Source of the DNA: Roseibium sp. Sym1
GTDB lineage: Bacteria; Pseudomonadota; Alphaproteobacteria; Rhizobiales; Stappiaceae
Length of the DNA stretch: 64,000 bases
Reading direction: 5' to 3'
NCBI RefSeq assembly: GCF_027359675.1
Contig: NZ_CP114786.1
Location: 992,001 to 1,056,000, forward strand
Every line of letters begins with the position of its first letter. The first letter of the stretch is position 1. A program made the translations under genes and the position numbers. Shown here one piece after another: positions 47,042 to 56,260 of the stretch. Under the pieces are notes generated by a model. That model was not told the DNA's origin and made no database searches. It was given only the letters and a program-made list of their open reading frames with translations.

Positions 47042-47566
47042 TTAACGGTAGAGCGAGATCGGCACGCCGGTCGATGTTTGACCGTTAAACTGCCCGGGAG
47101 CGCTGGAATAAAGCTGCGCCACGATCACGCCGGAGCCGTCCTTGAGGACCACCTGATTGCCGTTGAGATCCCAGGCGGAGATGCCGGACAGGGTCGGGCT
47201 GGCACAACCTCTGGTATTTGCCCGGTAGCCGCCGGACCACGTTGTCAGGGTCATGAAGGCCATGCAGTTGTCCCCGGCCGAAGACACTTTCCAGCCACCC
47301 AGAAGATCGGTACGGCCAACTTCCTTGGCGCCGGCAGGCGCGGCAACGGGATTGCTCGCCAGGTCGGCCGGTTGCGCCAACGGATTGTTGGGATCCGAAC
47401 CCGGAGGTGCATTCGGATCAAGCGGGTTCAACGCTCCGGAATCGACCGGCGTGGTCGGAGTTGCCGGCAACGGCGCCGCATAGTTGGGGCCCCTGGAAAA
47501 ACGCTGACAGCCAGCGGCCAGAACCAACAGGAGGACAACCGATACCAATTTTCCCGCGCGCATCAT
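47042..47566 (-). CDS. Omp19-like outer-membrane lipoprotein, protease-inhibitor (Inh) fold
   Basis: A 174-residue lipoprotein. The signal peptide ends with a lipobox LAAGC (Cys20). A Pro/Asn/Asp-rich linker leads to a C-terminal Inh-type beta-barrel: GGWKVSSAGDNCMAF, GGYRANTRGCAS, WDLNGNQVVLKD, VAQLYSSAPGQFNGQTSTG. This pattern closely follows Brucella Omp19, a surface lipoprotein that inhibits proteases; the two cysteines of the barrel are present. I infer the same fold and likely role at the outer membrane. Confidence 0.88.
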   Translation of the reverse strand: MMRAGKLVSVVLLLVLAAGCQRFSRGPNYAAPLPATPTTPVDSGALNPLDPNAPPGSDPNNPLAQPADLASNPVAAPAGAKEVGRTDLLGGWKVSSAGDNCMAFMTLTTWSGGYRANTRGCASPTLSGISAWDLNGNQVVLKDGSGVIVAQLYSSAPGQFNGQTSTGVPISLYR

Positions 47567-48115
47567 GACGAATCAATCCCTCATCTTCGTCCCATTATGG
47601 GAGCATCTCTTAGCCTACAATTTGTCGAAAATCCAAAATACAGCCCAATTCAGTCTCCTCTACGGTCCCGAGGCCCCTTGGAGCCGTCTGTCCGGCCCTG
47701 GAACAACATGGCGCCGGCAGCCGGTCCAAGGCATTTCAAATCCCGCCGAACTCTTCCGTGCAAGTGCCGAAACCTTGCAAGAATGTCCGATTTCCGGTGC
47801 CCTTCCGCCAACATCCGGTCCCGACCGCATCCACCGGGGTCGTGGCCCGGCCTGCACGAGGGCGGGCAGGTGGACCCTCCGACCTGGATTTCCGCAGGCC
47901 GTATCAAAAATATGTCAACCGGCCCTGGCACACGTCCCGTCGCCGGACCATTGCCGCCATCCGGCGGCTTGCCCTGATCCCGTAAAGGAAAAACGCTCAG
48001 GCAAGGAAGCGCCGCTTTGGAAAATCATGAGGATATCTTCATCTCTCCTGCTAAAACGGCGCAGCATGTCCATCCCGACCTGCCCCTGCCCCGTCAGCGA
48101 CAAAAGGAGTTATCG
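47567..48115. other. 549-bp gap; no gene recognised
   Basis: Between the Omp19-like gene and the MAPEG gene. It must contain both divergent promoters. Open frames on both strands show no conserved motifs, and no inverted-repeat element like those elsewhere is visible here. Confidence 0.4.
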
Positions 48116-48493
48116 ATGCCAATTGCCCTCTGGTGTGTTCTCGTGGCCGCAATCCTGCCGATGCTGTCGGCCCTGCCCGCCAAGATGAACCGTTCCTACG
48201 ACAATTCCCGGCCGCGCGATCCGGACTACTGGCGCGAAGGCTTCCGGGCCCGTGCCCAATGGGCCCAGGCCAACGGCTTCGAGGCGTTTCCCTTGTTTGC
48301 GGTCTCGGTGTTCGTGGCCCTGAGCCAGGGAGGCGATCCGGAATGGATCGACAGGCTGGCGATCCTTTTTGTTTTGCTGAGACTGATTTACGTGTTTTGC
48401 TACTGGACGGACAGGTCCTCGCCCCGCTCAATCGCCTGGGGTGCCGCATTCCTGACTTGCGTGGCCCTGTTTACCAGTTCCCTGTGGAGCTGA
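48116..48493 (+). CDS. MAPEG-family membrane protein
   Basis: A 125-residue protein with four predicted membrane helices (about 2-22, 60-78, 83-100, 105-122). The segment RARAQWAQANGFEAFPLFAVSV (as RAQWAQANGFEAFPLF) is the MAPEG signature. The ATG at 48116 has AAGGAG upstream. Eukaryotic relatives are glutathione transferases/eicosanoid enzymes; bacterial members mostly unknown. Confidence 0.9.
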   Translation: MPIALWCVLVAAILPMLSALPAKMNRSYDNSRPRDPDYWREGFRARAQWAQANGFEAFPLFAVSVFVALSQGGDPEWIDRLAILFVLLRLIYVFCYWTDRSSPRSIAWGAAFLTCVALFTSSLWS

Positions 48494-48610
48494 CTCCTGC
48501 AGCACCGGTCCCGGGGCCGGAAAATTGTTCAACGAGCATTTGCACCAAGCGGCTGATTTCGTTAACGATGCAAGGGAGTATCGCAAGTTCCCGAAGGGCA
48601 GAGGTGCATT

Positions 48611-49504
48611 GTGCGGACAACCGACCAGACGACAGACACCTTGCCGGCGCGCCGTCAGACGGCGTCCCAACGGCAGATTGCCGAACACCATATAGTTGAT
48701 ACCCTGATTGCGGAACGCGGCAAGCTTGTGATGGCGAGCCCCTGGTGGCCGGTCATCAAACCCTTCGCTCACAAGATTCTTCGCTACAGGTCCGCGGTGG
48801 ACATGGCGGACACGATCGCATCCATGGAAGCGCTGGACGTCTTTGCCCATCTGAGCGACCTCCTGACACTGAACGTCACCACGCTTGGCCTGGAACGGGT
48901 GCCGGAAACAGGACCGGTGGTGCTGGTCTCCAACCATCCGACCGGCATCGCCGACGGTGTCGTGCTCTACGACGCCATCAAGCCACGGCGCGACGACCTG
49001 TCCATCTTTGCCAATCGCGATGCCATCCGGATCAATCCGCGCCTGGCCGACATGATCGTGCCGGTCGAATGGCGTGCCGACTTCAAGAGCCGGCAGAAGT
49101 CCAAGGAAACGCTCAAACTGGCCTCGTCCGCCTTTTCGAAGGAACGTGTGGTGGTGCTGTTCCCTTCCGGACGGCTGGCCTACTGGCATGACGGCAAGCT
49201 CACCGAACGTCCCTGGATGAGTTCCGCACTGGCGCTCGCGCGCAAGAACAAGGCTCCGATCATTCCCATGCATATGGGCGGCCGCAATTCCGGCCTGTTC
49301 TATTTCCTGGCCCGCGTGTCCACCGAATTGCGTGACATGACGGTGTTCAATGAATTGCTCAACAAGAAGAACGCCAGGTTCAACGTCCATTTCGGCAAGC
49401 CGATCCGGCCGGAACGGCTTGAAGGCGACCTGGGCGAGCTGACGGAGCAGATGCGCGTACACTGCGCAGAGACACTGGCGGAGGATCCGGACGCCGAGTT
49501 CTGA
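48611..49504 (+). CDS. Acyltransferase of the PlsC-like superfamily
   Basis: A 297-residue protein. The acyltransferase motif I appears as NHPTGIADG (H-x5-D rather than the usual H-x4-D), then [11 protein letters not shown] in place of FPEGTR and [13 protein letters not shown] in motif IV position. It probably transfers an acyl chain from acyl-CoA or acyl-ACP to a glycerol phosphate, lipid or other acceptor; the altered motif I spacing suggests a different substrate class. No membrane helix is obvious. GTG start at 48611. Confidence 0.82.
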   Translation: MRTTDQTTDTLPARRQTASQRQIAEHHIVDTLIAERGKLVMASPWWPVIKPFAHKILRYRSAVDMADTIASMEALDVFAHLSDLLTLNVTTLGLERVPETGPVVLVSNHPTGIADGVVLYDAIKPRRDDLSIFANRDAIRINPRLADMIVPVEWRADFKSRQKSKETLKLASSAFSKERVVVLFPSGRLAYWHDGKLTERPWMSSALALARKNKAPIIPMHMGGRNSGLFYFLARVSTELRDMTVFNELLNKKNARFNVHFGKPIRPERLEGDLGELTEQMRVHCAETLAEDPDAEF

Positions 49505-49607
49505 TCCGCGCCACGGACCGCGTCATCCACAGGCGCAAATCCGGCTTCATTGCCCTTCCTCCGCGAATAGGACATGGTGCGGAAGAATCAAAGGAACCGT
49601 CTGCCCC

Positions 49608-51497
49608 ATGTCCGTTTCGCCCGCGATTGCCGCGGAAGAGGCCATTCCCGCGCAAGCGCCGCCCGCTCCGACCGTACGTCCGGAGCCGAAACCGCTGGCC
49701 GTTCTGCAAAAAGTCTTCGGCTACAGCAACTTCCGCGGCAAGCAGCAGGCGGTGATCGATACGCTGGTCGATGGCGGCGACGCGGTCGTGCTGTTTCCCA
49801 CCGGCGCCGGCAAGTCGCTGTGCTTCCAGATACCGGCCCTGTGCCGGCGCGGCGTCGGCATCGTCGTGTCACCGCTGATCGCCCTCATGAAGGACCAGGT
49901 CGGCGCCCTGAAGGCCGCCGGGGTCAATGCAGCCGCCCTGAACTCGACCCTGTCTCCCGAAGAGCAGGACGCGGTGCGGGCCGCACTGCGCCAGGGAGAG
50001 GTCGACCTGCTCTACGTGACGCCCGAGCGGCTTGGCACCGAGAGCTTCCGCCGGTTCCTGGACACGCTCGAGATCGCGCTTTTTGCCATCGACGAAGCCC
50101 ATTGCGTCAGCCAGTGGGGCCACGATTTCCGGCCCGAATACATGTCGCTGTCATGCCTGCGCGAACGCTATCCCGGCGTGCCCCGGGTCGCGCTGACCGC
50201 GACTGCGGACCCGCACACGCAAAAGGACATTCTGGCACGGCTGCAGCTGGAGGACGCCGAGGTCTTCTCCACCAGTTTCGACCGGCCGAACATCCGTTAC
50301 GAGATCGTCGAGCGCACCAACCAGCGCCAGCAGCTTCTGGATTTCCTGAAGAAACACGAAGGCGAGAGCGGCATCGTCTATTGCCTGTCCCGGGCCAAGG
50401 TCGAGGACATCGCCGAATGGCTGACCTCGAAGGGGGTCAGGGCATTGCCCTATCACGCCGGCCTGCCGGCGGACCGGCGCGCTGCCAACCAGGACGCGTT
50501 CCTGCTTGAGGAAGGCCTGTGCCTTGTGGCAACGGTCGCCTTCGGAATGGGCATCGACAAGCCGGATGTGCGCTATGTCGCCCATCTGGACCTGCCGTCC
50601 TCCGTCGAGGCCTATTACCAGGAAACCGGCCGGGCCGGGCGGGACGGTGCGCCGTCGGAGGCCTTCATGGCCTATGGCATGGCGGACCTGGTCCAGCGGC
50701 GGCGCATGATCGCCGAGGGCGATGCGCCGGACGAGGTCAAGCGGGCGGAAAACGCCAAGCTGAACGCGCTTCTCGGGATCTGCGAAACCTCGGGCTGCCG
50801 CCGCCAGGCGCTGCTCGCCCATTTCGGCGAGACCTATCCGGAGCCTTGCGGCAATTGCGACACCTGCCTGTCACCGGTCGAGACCTGGGACGGTACGGAA
50901 GCCGCCCAGAAGCTGATGTCCGCGATCTACCGGACCGGCCAGCGCTTCGGTTCAGGGCACGTGATCGACGTGCTGCTCGGCAAGTCCAATGAAAAGACCG
51001 TCCGCTTTGGTCACGACAACCTGTCCGTCTTCGGCATCGGCCAGGACCTCGCGCTGAAGACCTGGCAATCGATCGCCCGGCAGCTGGTCGCCGCCGGTTA
51101 CGTCGATGTCGACCACGCCCATTTCGGGGCGCTGGTGCTCACGGAGAAGGCGCGGGGCGTGTTGCGCGGCGACGAAAAGCTGGCCTTGCGCAAGGACCGC
51201 AGCGCAGCCGGCCTCAAGAAGACGCGCACCTCGCGGACCGCGTCGATCGCGGACGAACTGGATCACGACGACAAGCTCCTGTTCGAGCGCTTGCGCCGGC
51301 TTAGAACGCAGATTGCGCGCGACCAGAACGTGCCGCCCTATGTGGTCTTTCCCGATGCGACCCTTGCCGGCATCGCCGCGGCGCGGCCGGTCACGGCCGA
51401 TGCGCTGCTGGCGGTTTCGGGTGTCGGCCAGTCGAAGCTTGAGAAATACGGTGAAACCTTCCTCGATCTCGTCGAGGCCTTCGAGGCGGGCGTCTGA
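49608..51497 (+). CDS. recQ: ATP-dependent DNA helicase RecQ
   Basis: A 629-residue 3'-to-5' helicase. Helicase motifs: [16 protein letters not shown] (Walker A), [18 protein letters not shown] (DEAH and aromatic loop), [39 protein letters not shown], and GRAGRDG. Then the RecQ-C zinc cluster (CETSGCRR ... CGNCDTC) with a winged helix, and an HRDC domain at about 540-620 ([17 protein letters not shown]). It unwinds recombination and repair intermediates. Length and order fit the family. Confidence 0.98.
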   Translation: MSVSPAIAAEEAIPAQAPPAPTVRPEPKPLAVLQKVFGYSNFRGKQQAVIDTLVDGGDAVVLFPTGAGKSLCFQIPALCRRGVGIVVSPLIALMKDQVGALKAAGVNAAALNSTLSPEEQDAVRAALRQGEVDLLYVTPERLGTESFRRFLDTLEIALFAIDEAHCVSQWGHDFRPEYMSLSCLRERYPGVPRVALTATADPHTQKDILARLQLEDAEVFSTSFDRPNIRYEIVERTNQRQQLLDFLKKHEGESGIVYCLSRAKVEDIAEWLTSKGVRALPYHAGLPADRRAANQDAFLLEEGLCLVATVAFGMGIDKPDVRYVAHLDLPSSVEAYYQETGRAGRDGAPSEAFMAYGMADLVQRRRMIAEGDAPDEVKRAENAKLNALLGICETSGCRRQALLAHFGETYPEPCGNCDTCLSPVETWDGTEAAQKLMSAIYRTGQRFGSGHVIDVLLGKSNEKTVRFGHDNLSVFGIGQDLALKTWQSIARQLVAAGYVDVDHAHFGALVLTEKARGVLRGDEKLALRKDRSAAGLKKTRTSRTASIADELDHDDKLLFERLRRLRTQIARDQNVPPYVVFPDATLAGIAAARPVTADALLAVSGVGQSKLEKYGETFLDLVEAFEAGV

Positions 51498-51506
51498 CGC
51501 CCGGCC

Positions 51507-52028
51507 TCACCCTTCCGGCTTGAGACACAACCGGTAGAGCCCCGCGAGATCGACGAGCGTGTCTTCGTCCGGGTGGGCCAGAAACTGTTCGATGATCTCA
51601 CCAAGGGCCATGTGCATCTGCCGGTGCTGGCGCAGGCGCCGGTAGGAAGATCCCAGCTTGTAGATCTGGTCGATTTCCTCCCGGGAAAACAGGTCGAGGC
51701 CGGCAATCCCGAGAACGACACCCAGGTCGGCGTTGGTTCTGCGGCTGAGTTTGTGCGCCACCAGGAACCCGAACAGACCGGTTACGAACCTGTTCTCGAA
51801 GGAAAGCTCCTCGAAGTCCCGGCCGATGGTCTTCAGCACGAGTTTCATGATCGCGACGGTCGCGGACGCGGCGAATTCCGTCGGTGTGTTGGTGTCACAA
51901 ATCTCCAGGCCGACCGCGTCCAGCATGCCGGCCAGTTTTTTTCGGAGGCGGTCCTCCGTCTCGACAGCTCTCAGTTCGGAAATGAATTCCGGCTCCGTTC
52001 GTGCACGACTTCCAAACAAACTTAGCAT
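51507..52028 (-). CDS. Unknown soluble helical protein
   Basis: A 173-residue protein starting at the ATG at 52028 (MLSLFGSRARTEPEF); the longer reading frame adds an unlikely 21 residues. It is largely helical (RLRKKLAGMLDAVG, DLFSREEIDQIYKLGSSYRRL, MALGEIIEQFLAHPDEDTL). No motif I recognise. It is close to the converging recQ gene and in the same direction as msrA. Confidence 0.6.
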   Translation of the reverse strand: MLSLFGSRARTEPEFISELRAVETEDRLRKKLAGMLDAVGLEICDTNTPTEFAASATVAIMKLVLKTIGRDFEELSFENRFVTGLFGFLVAHKLSRRTNADLGVVLGIAGLDLFSREEIDQIYKLGSSYRRLRQHRQMHMALGEIIEQFLAHPDEDTLVDLAGLYRLCLKPEG

Positions 52029-52156
52029 GGCACCGGCCTCATGAAACGCGAGCCTACACAAAAATGTAGTGCAGAAGTTACGTTTCGGCAATCGTGATCA
52101 GGATAATCCTTTCCGAGGCTTCGTTTCGTGATTCAAAACACGTTCTGGCTGGTCTT

Positions 52157-52801
52157 TCAGGAACCGGCTTTCGGCAGGCCCTTGTAGGCTTCGCTTCCCC
52201 ACACGGACCGGACCCGTGCGTCCCGGCCACAGCCCTTGCGATACCCCTTGTAGGCATCCGCGCGGCTGACATAGCCGAACCGGGTGAGTGTGCGGACGGG
52301 GCTCTTGTAATAGCCTTGGTGATATTCCTCCGCCGGCCAGAACACCGCGGGGCTCTCGACAGGCGTCACCACCTTGCCGTCCAGCAGCTTGTCGGCCTTG
52401 GCGATCTCCGCCTTCGCCTGTTTCGCCTGGGCGTCGTCAAGCGGGTAGATGGCCGTCGAATAGGAATAACCGCGGTCGCAGAACTGGCCGCCCGGATCGG
52501 TGACATCAATCGTTCTCAGGAAGATGCCAAGCAGCTCGCCGTAGCTGATCCTGCTCTCGTCGAACTCGACCTTGACCACCTCGCGGTGGCCGCCGCGCTC
52601 ATAGGACTTGTATGTCGGGTTCTGCGTTGTGCCACCGGCATAGCCCGAGACCACGTCCCGGACACCGGGAAGCTGTTCCAGATCCGATTCCACACACCAG
52701 AAACAGCCACCTGCCAGGATGGCGGTTTCTGCCTGAACGCCCGTCACAGGAGCAGCAACAGCAAGGATGGCGGCGAAAGTGAGCGGCAACTTGCGCTTCA
52801 T
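52157..52801 (-). CDS. msrA: Periplasmic peptide-methionine (S)-S-oxide reductase
   Basis: A 214-residue MsrA with a signal peptide (MKRKLPLTFAAILAVAAP ... VQA). The catalytic motif GGCFWCVE, then SGYAGG, HREVVKVEFD, and YHQGYYK are complete. It repairs oxidised methionines in exported proteins, not in the cytoplasm. The ATG at 52801 has GGAGGACC upstream. No msrB or msrPQ gene is nearby. Confidence 0.95.
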   Translation of the reverse strand: MKRKLPLTFAAILAVAAPVTGVQAETAILAGGCFWCVESDLEQLPGVRDVVSGYAGGTTQNPTYKSYERGGHREVVKVEFDESRISYGELLGIFLRTIDVTDPGGQFCDRGYSYSTAIYPLDDAQAKQAKAEIAKADKLLDGKVVTPVESPAVFWPAEEYHQGYYKSPVRTLTRFGYVSRADAYKGYRKGCGRDARVRSVWGSEAYKGLPKAGS

Positions 52802-52917
52802 GATAGGTCCTCCAGTCGTTGCTGACAGAGGTAACGCATCGCGGCGAAGTGGCAATTCAACTCGGGCGCTTCTGCCCGCACAACCCCGTGAGGCGGACGT
52901 GACATTTTCCGTGACTG

Positions 52918-53298
52918 TCAGTCTTCCCAGGTCCTTGCGGCCTCCTCGAACCCGGGCAGCTGCGGAGCGACAACGCAGAAACGGTGCCCGCTGGTGGCTT
53001 CCATCACCGTCCAGCGGTCGAACCGCTGTACGATGCGGGCGCCGAGCCCCTGCAGACGGGCAACTTCCTTGTCCGGATCGTCGGTCTCGATATCGAGATG
53101 CACACGGGAGGGGTGATCGACCGCCTGAAGCAGAATGCCGATCTCGTCGTCGCGGCCGAACAGGCGGCGATAGCGCGGGCTTTTCGGTTCTGCCTCGACG
53201 GTTCGCCCAAGCGCGCCCGCCCAGAAAGCGGCATGCGCATCGATATCACCTCCCTGGCAATCAATGACCAGGTCTCCCAGCCGGCTCTTGTGCATCAT
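52918..53298 (-). CDS. VOC-family (glyoxalase-like) protein
   Basis: A 126-residue single-domain protein of the glyoxalase/bleomycin-resistance fold. It has RLGDLVIDCQGGDIDAHAAFWAGALGR (as VIDCQGGDIDAHAAFW), HPSRVHLDIETDD, and RFCVVAPQ. The metal-binding residues of the family are not all evident. The two adjacent ATGs at 53298 and 53295 follow GGAGAG. The substrate is unknown. Confidence 0.82.
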   Translation of the reverse strand: MMHKSRLGDLVIDCQGGDIDAHAAFWAGALGRTVEAEPKSPRYRRLFGRDDEIGILLQAVDHPSRVHLDIETDDPDKEVARLQGLGARIVQRFDRWTVMEATSGHRFCVVAPQLPGFEEAARTWED

Positions 53299-53333
53299 TC
53301 TCTCCATATAACGCTCAACCAGGAACAAACATC

Positions 53334-53368
53334 GAACAAAACAAGGCGGACCGCAAGGCCCGCCTTGT
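53334..53368 (-). terminator. Rho-independent terminator of creD
   Basis: On the minus strand ACAAGGCGG / CCGCCTTGT (53341-53368, with a GCCTTGC-type loop) is followed by TTTTGTT. It lies 25 bp after the creD stop. Confidence 0.85.
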
Positions 53369-53392
53369 CGACAATCGAGATTTCCGTCTGCC

Positions 53393-54832
53393 TCAGGCGG
53401 ATGTTCCCTCCGGTTGCCGCACCGGTTCGCCCTGCCCGGACCAGTCGATCTTCTGGGTGACGAACATGGTCACGGCCAATGACAGGAAGGCAATGAGCGA
53501 GCCGATCAGGAGCGCATAGTCCTGCTCGCGCATCAGGGCGAACAACACGCCGAAGATCATTGCCAGGACACACAACATCACCAAACCGGCAGACCGGCTT
53601 TTCAGCGACGTGCCGACATAGACGGCATTCAGCACCGTCGCGGCGCCCGCCGCCGCAAGATAGGCGAGGCCGTAGCCGACATGTTCGGCAAGGGCCAGCA
53701 GCATCACGTAGAAGATGATCAGCGCCAGGCCGACAAGGCCGTACTGGATCCAGTGGAAGCGCCAGCCGGACCGCATTTCCAGAACGAACACCGCCAGGAA
53801 GGTCAGGCTGATGAAGCCGACGGCGTATTTCAGGGATCGGGCGATGGTCTGGTAGAAATTCACCGGTTCGACGAATCTCACACCCAGTTGCATGCCCTGC
53901 AGGGGAAGCTGGCCGGTCACCAGGCTCTTCGGGATCCCGCGTGCGAGATAGGGGATGCTCCAGGCGGCCCTGAACCCGGCCTCGGTAATTTCGTGGCTGT
54001 CCGGCAGAAAGGCCCCGGTAAACCCGGGATGCGGCCAGTTCGAGGTGAGCGCCACCGACGTGCTCTGGCCCGCGGGTGCCACGAAGACGGCTGTCGAGCC
54101 GTTGAGGTTCAGCGGAATGCGGAAGGAAAACCCCTTGCGCCATTTCAGCGGTGTGATTGCTGCATTGATGCCGGAGGAACCGGCCGCGCCCACCGCGCCT
54201 TGCCCGCCGGCGATGTTCAACGGTCCCGCGCCCGGCTCGAAGGGTATGGCGGTTTCACCGTCAACGGTCAGCACGACTTCGCTTTTCAACGCACGGACGT
54301 CGCCAATTCCGACCACCAGATGAGCCTTGTCCGCGGCGATATCGATCGTTCCGCCCATTTCAGGGTCAAACATGTCCCGCGGCGGCACGGCAAACCGGCC
54401 TTCCAGGGCGAGATCCCCTGAGTAGACGGGGAGCGAATAGATCGACTTGCGGCGTTCCTCGACCTGGATTTCGCCAGTCACGTCGAGCCTTTCCGGAAAC
54501 AGGACCGCCGTGCGCCAATAGACTTCGGTCTTGCCTTTTTCTCCCGTTCCCCGCGTCACGGTCTCGCTGAAGGGCACGACCAGATAGGGTCCGTTGACCT
54601 GTTGGGTCCCGCCCCAGGAGCCGGCAATGTCGCGCGCCACCTCCCGCGCACGCTCCGCGCGCTCCTCGACCAGGACCCAGACGAACAGGCTGGGCACCAC
54701 CAGCATCACTGTGAGAATGCCGATCAGAACGAATTTGACGCCTGGAGACATCAGCAAGGCCCGCGGCCTGATTGGCGGCCGGCCCCCCTCGCGCGGCCCC
54801 GGTCCAGCGGCGCTGTCGGTCTCGTTTGTCAT
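53393..54832 (-). CDS. creD: CreD-family inner-membrane protein
   Basis: A 479-residue membrane protein. The N-terminus has a TM at about 33-55 (VKFVLIGILTVMLVVPSLF), then a long periplasmic domain with GGTQQVNGPYLVVPF and FTGAFLPDSHEIT, and five or six C-terminal TM segments. This matches the CreD (Cet) family, part of the CreBC regulon in enterobacteria. No creBC two-component genes are in the window. The ATG at 54832 has AGAGG upstream. Confidence 0.93.
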   Translation of the reverse strand: MTNETDSAAGPGPREGGRPPIRPRALLMSPGVKFVLIGILTVMLVVPSLFVWVLVEERAERAREVARDIAGSWGGTQQVNGPYLVVPFSETVTRGTGEKGKTEVYWRTAVLFPERLDVTGEIQVEERRKSIYSLPVYSGDLALEGRFAVPPRDMFDPEMGGTIDIAADKAHLVVGIGDVRALKSEVVLTVDGETAIPFEPGAGPLNIAGGQGAVGAAGSSGINAAITPLKWRKGFSFRIPLNLNGSTAVFVAPAGQSTSVALTSNWPHPGFTGAFLPDSHEITEAGFRAAWSIPYLARGIPKSLVTGQLPLQGMQLGVRFVEPVNFYQTIARSLKYAVGFISLTFLAVFVLEMRSGWRFHWIQYGLVGLALIIFYVMLLALAEHVGYGLAYLAAAGAATVLNAVYVGTSLKSRSAGLVMLCVLAMIFGVLFALMREQDYALLIGSLIAFLSLAVTMFVTQKIDWSGQGEPVRQPEGTSA

Positions 54833-55066
54833 GCAATCTTTCCTCTGCCAACGGGCGCCGTCACGGCGCCCTCTCGACAGACCTTCCGGAGGAAACACGA
54901 CCAGAACGGGCCGGTTTTGCGGACCTGCCGAGCAGTGTTTCAGCAAAAACCGTGCAGACGGGCTCCCACCGAATTTTCCGGTGATTTCTCCGACCGATCC
55001 TCAACCTGCGCTTGTCTGTGAAGCAAGTTAAATGCAAGAATAGAAATGTCATCGTGAAATATAACA

Positions 55067-56260
55067 ATGAATACATTGCAAGAGCCCCCTTTTCAGACAG
55101 CTCCCGGCTTTGCCCGCCGCGCCGATTATTTGCCGGCGCTGGTCCAGCGGCTGAATCTTGGACGGGGCGACGCGCATCGTTACCTGCTGGTGGCCCATCT
55201 CTTCGACGACACCATGCGCATGATCGATGCGCTGTCTGGGGTCATGGAGTTCGACGCCGTTATCGGCGTGCCCTATTCCTCGGGCAGCGAGGCCACGCGC
55301 CTGAAATGGCAGGCCCGGTATGGCGACAGGGTTCACTGCCCGAAGACGGAAATCGAATTCCGGCAGGTGCTGACGGCCGTGCTGGAAAGGAGTTTCCGGG
55401 CCTGCCGCAGCTCCGGCCGGAAACTGGTCGTCCAGGAGGTCGGCGGCTATGTGGTCGAACTGCTGCATGAGCAGTTCCAGGACCAGCTCGACCTTGTCGA
55501 AGGCGTGGTCGAGATCACCAAGCAGGGGGTCTGGCGGGCGGCGCGAACGGATCTCAGGTTTCCCGTGCTGCATTGCGCGGACAGCGAGCTGAAGCGCCTG
55601 GAGGCGACCCGCTGCGGCGAGACCATTGCCCGCTGTCTGGACGGTCTCATGCGCGACCTCGGCAACAGCCTGGCCGGACGGCGGGCCGCGGTGTTCGGGG
55701 CCGGCTGGATCGGCTTCGGTGTGGCGCAGGGTCTGCGGCGGCTGGACATGATCCCCGCGCTGATCGACGTCAATCCGTTGAAAGTGGCCGAGGCCCGCCT
55801 CAATGGTTTCGATGCCGGCCTCACACCAGGCGACCTTGGCCGCTGCGACCTTGTTATCGGCGCGGCCGGCGCCCTGTCCATCACCGCCGACGTGCTCGGG
55901 CAATTGCGCAGCGGCTGCCTGGTGGCGAGCGCGAGTTCGCGCCGGATCGAGATCGATGTCGGTTATCTGGAAACCGCGCCGTCCCACGAGATCCATCCAT
56001 CGATCCGGGCCTTTCAACTGCCGGCTTCGGGCACGCAGGACAGCCGCCAGATCTGCCTGGTCAATGACGGCTATCCGGCCAACTTCATTCCGGGCTCGGG
56101 CAGCGTCGCCGACGAGATCGTCGAACTGATCCTCGGAGAGCTGATCGTGCTGATGGCCGACCTGACCACCAGCACTTACGAACCCGGCATCCACCGCCTG
56201 GAACCGGAAGGAGAGGCAACGTGCACCCAGCTCTGGATCGAACAGAGAGACAGGATGTGA
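55067..56260 (+). CDS. S-adenosylhomocysteine-hydrolase-like protein, probably degenerate
   Basis: A 397-residue protein related to SAH hydrolase. Visible: PYSSGSEATRLKWQA (in place of the N-terminal catalytic region), EGVVEITKQGVWR, the segment HCADSELKRLEATRCGE, and a Rossmann loop VFGAGWIGFGVAQGLRRL. In the aligned catalytic segment the lysine equivalent to Lys186 of the rat enzyme is kept, but the Asp190 position is Ala. It therefore keeps NAD binding but may not hydrolyse SAH in the normal way. It overlaps a methyltransferase gene by 4 bp (GTGA). The ATG at 55067 has no strong ribosome-binding site. Confidence 0.82.
   Translation: MNTLQEPPFQTAPGFARRADYLPALVQRLNLGRGDAHRYLLVAHLFDDTMRMIDALSGVMEFDAVIGVPYSSGSEATRLKWQARYGDRVHCPKTEIEFRQVLTAVLERSFRACRSSGRKLVVQEVGGYVVELLHEQFQDQLDLVEGVVEITKQGVWRAARTDLRFPVLHCADSELKRLEATRCGETIARCLDGLMRDLGNSLAGRRAAVFGAGWIGFGVAQGLRRLDMIPALIDVNPLKVAEARLNGFDAGLTPGDLGRCDLVIGAAGALSITADVLGQLRSGCLVASASSRRIEIDVGYLETAPSHEIHPSIRAFQLPASGTQDSRQICLVNDGYPANFIPGSGSVADEIVELILGELIVLMADLTTSTYEPGIHRLEPEGEATCTQLWIEQRDRM

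Noticed and set aside
54947..55066. SAH- or SAM-type riboswitch upstream of the SAHH-like gene
   Set aside because: No consensus stem or conserved core could be seen in this short leader.
56221..56256. Upstream GTG start (56221) of the second methyltransferase
   Set aside because: It would give a 40-bp overlap with the SAHH-like gene; the GTG at 56257 gives a classic GTGA coupling with a nearby AGGA.
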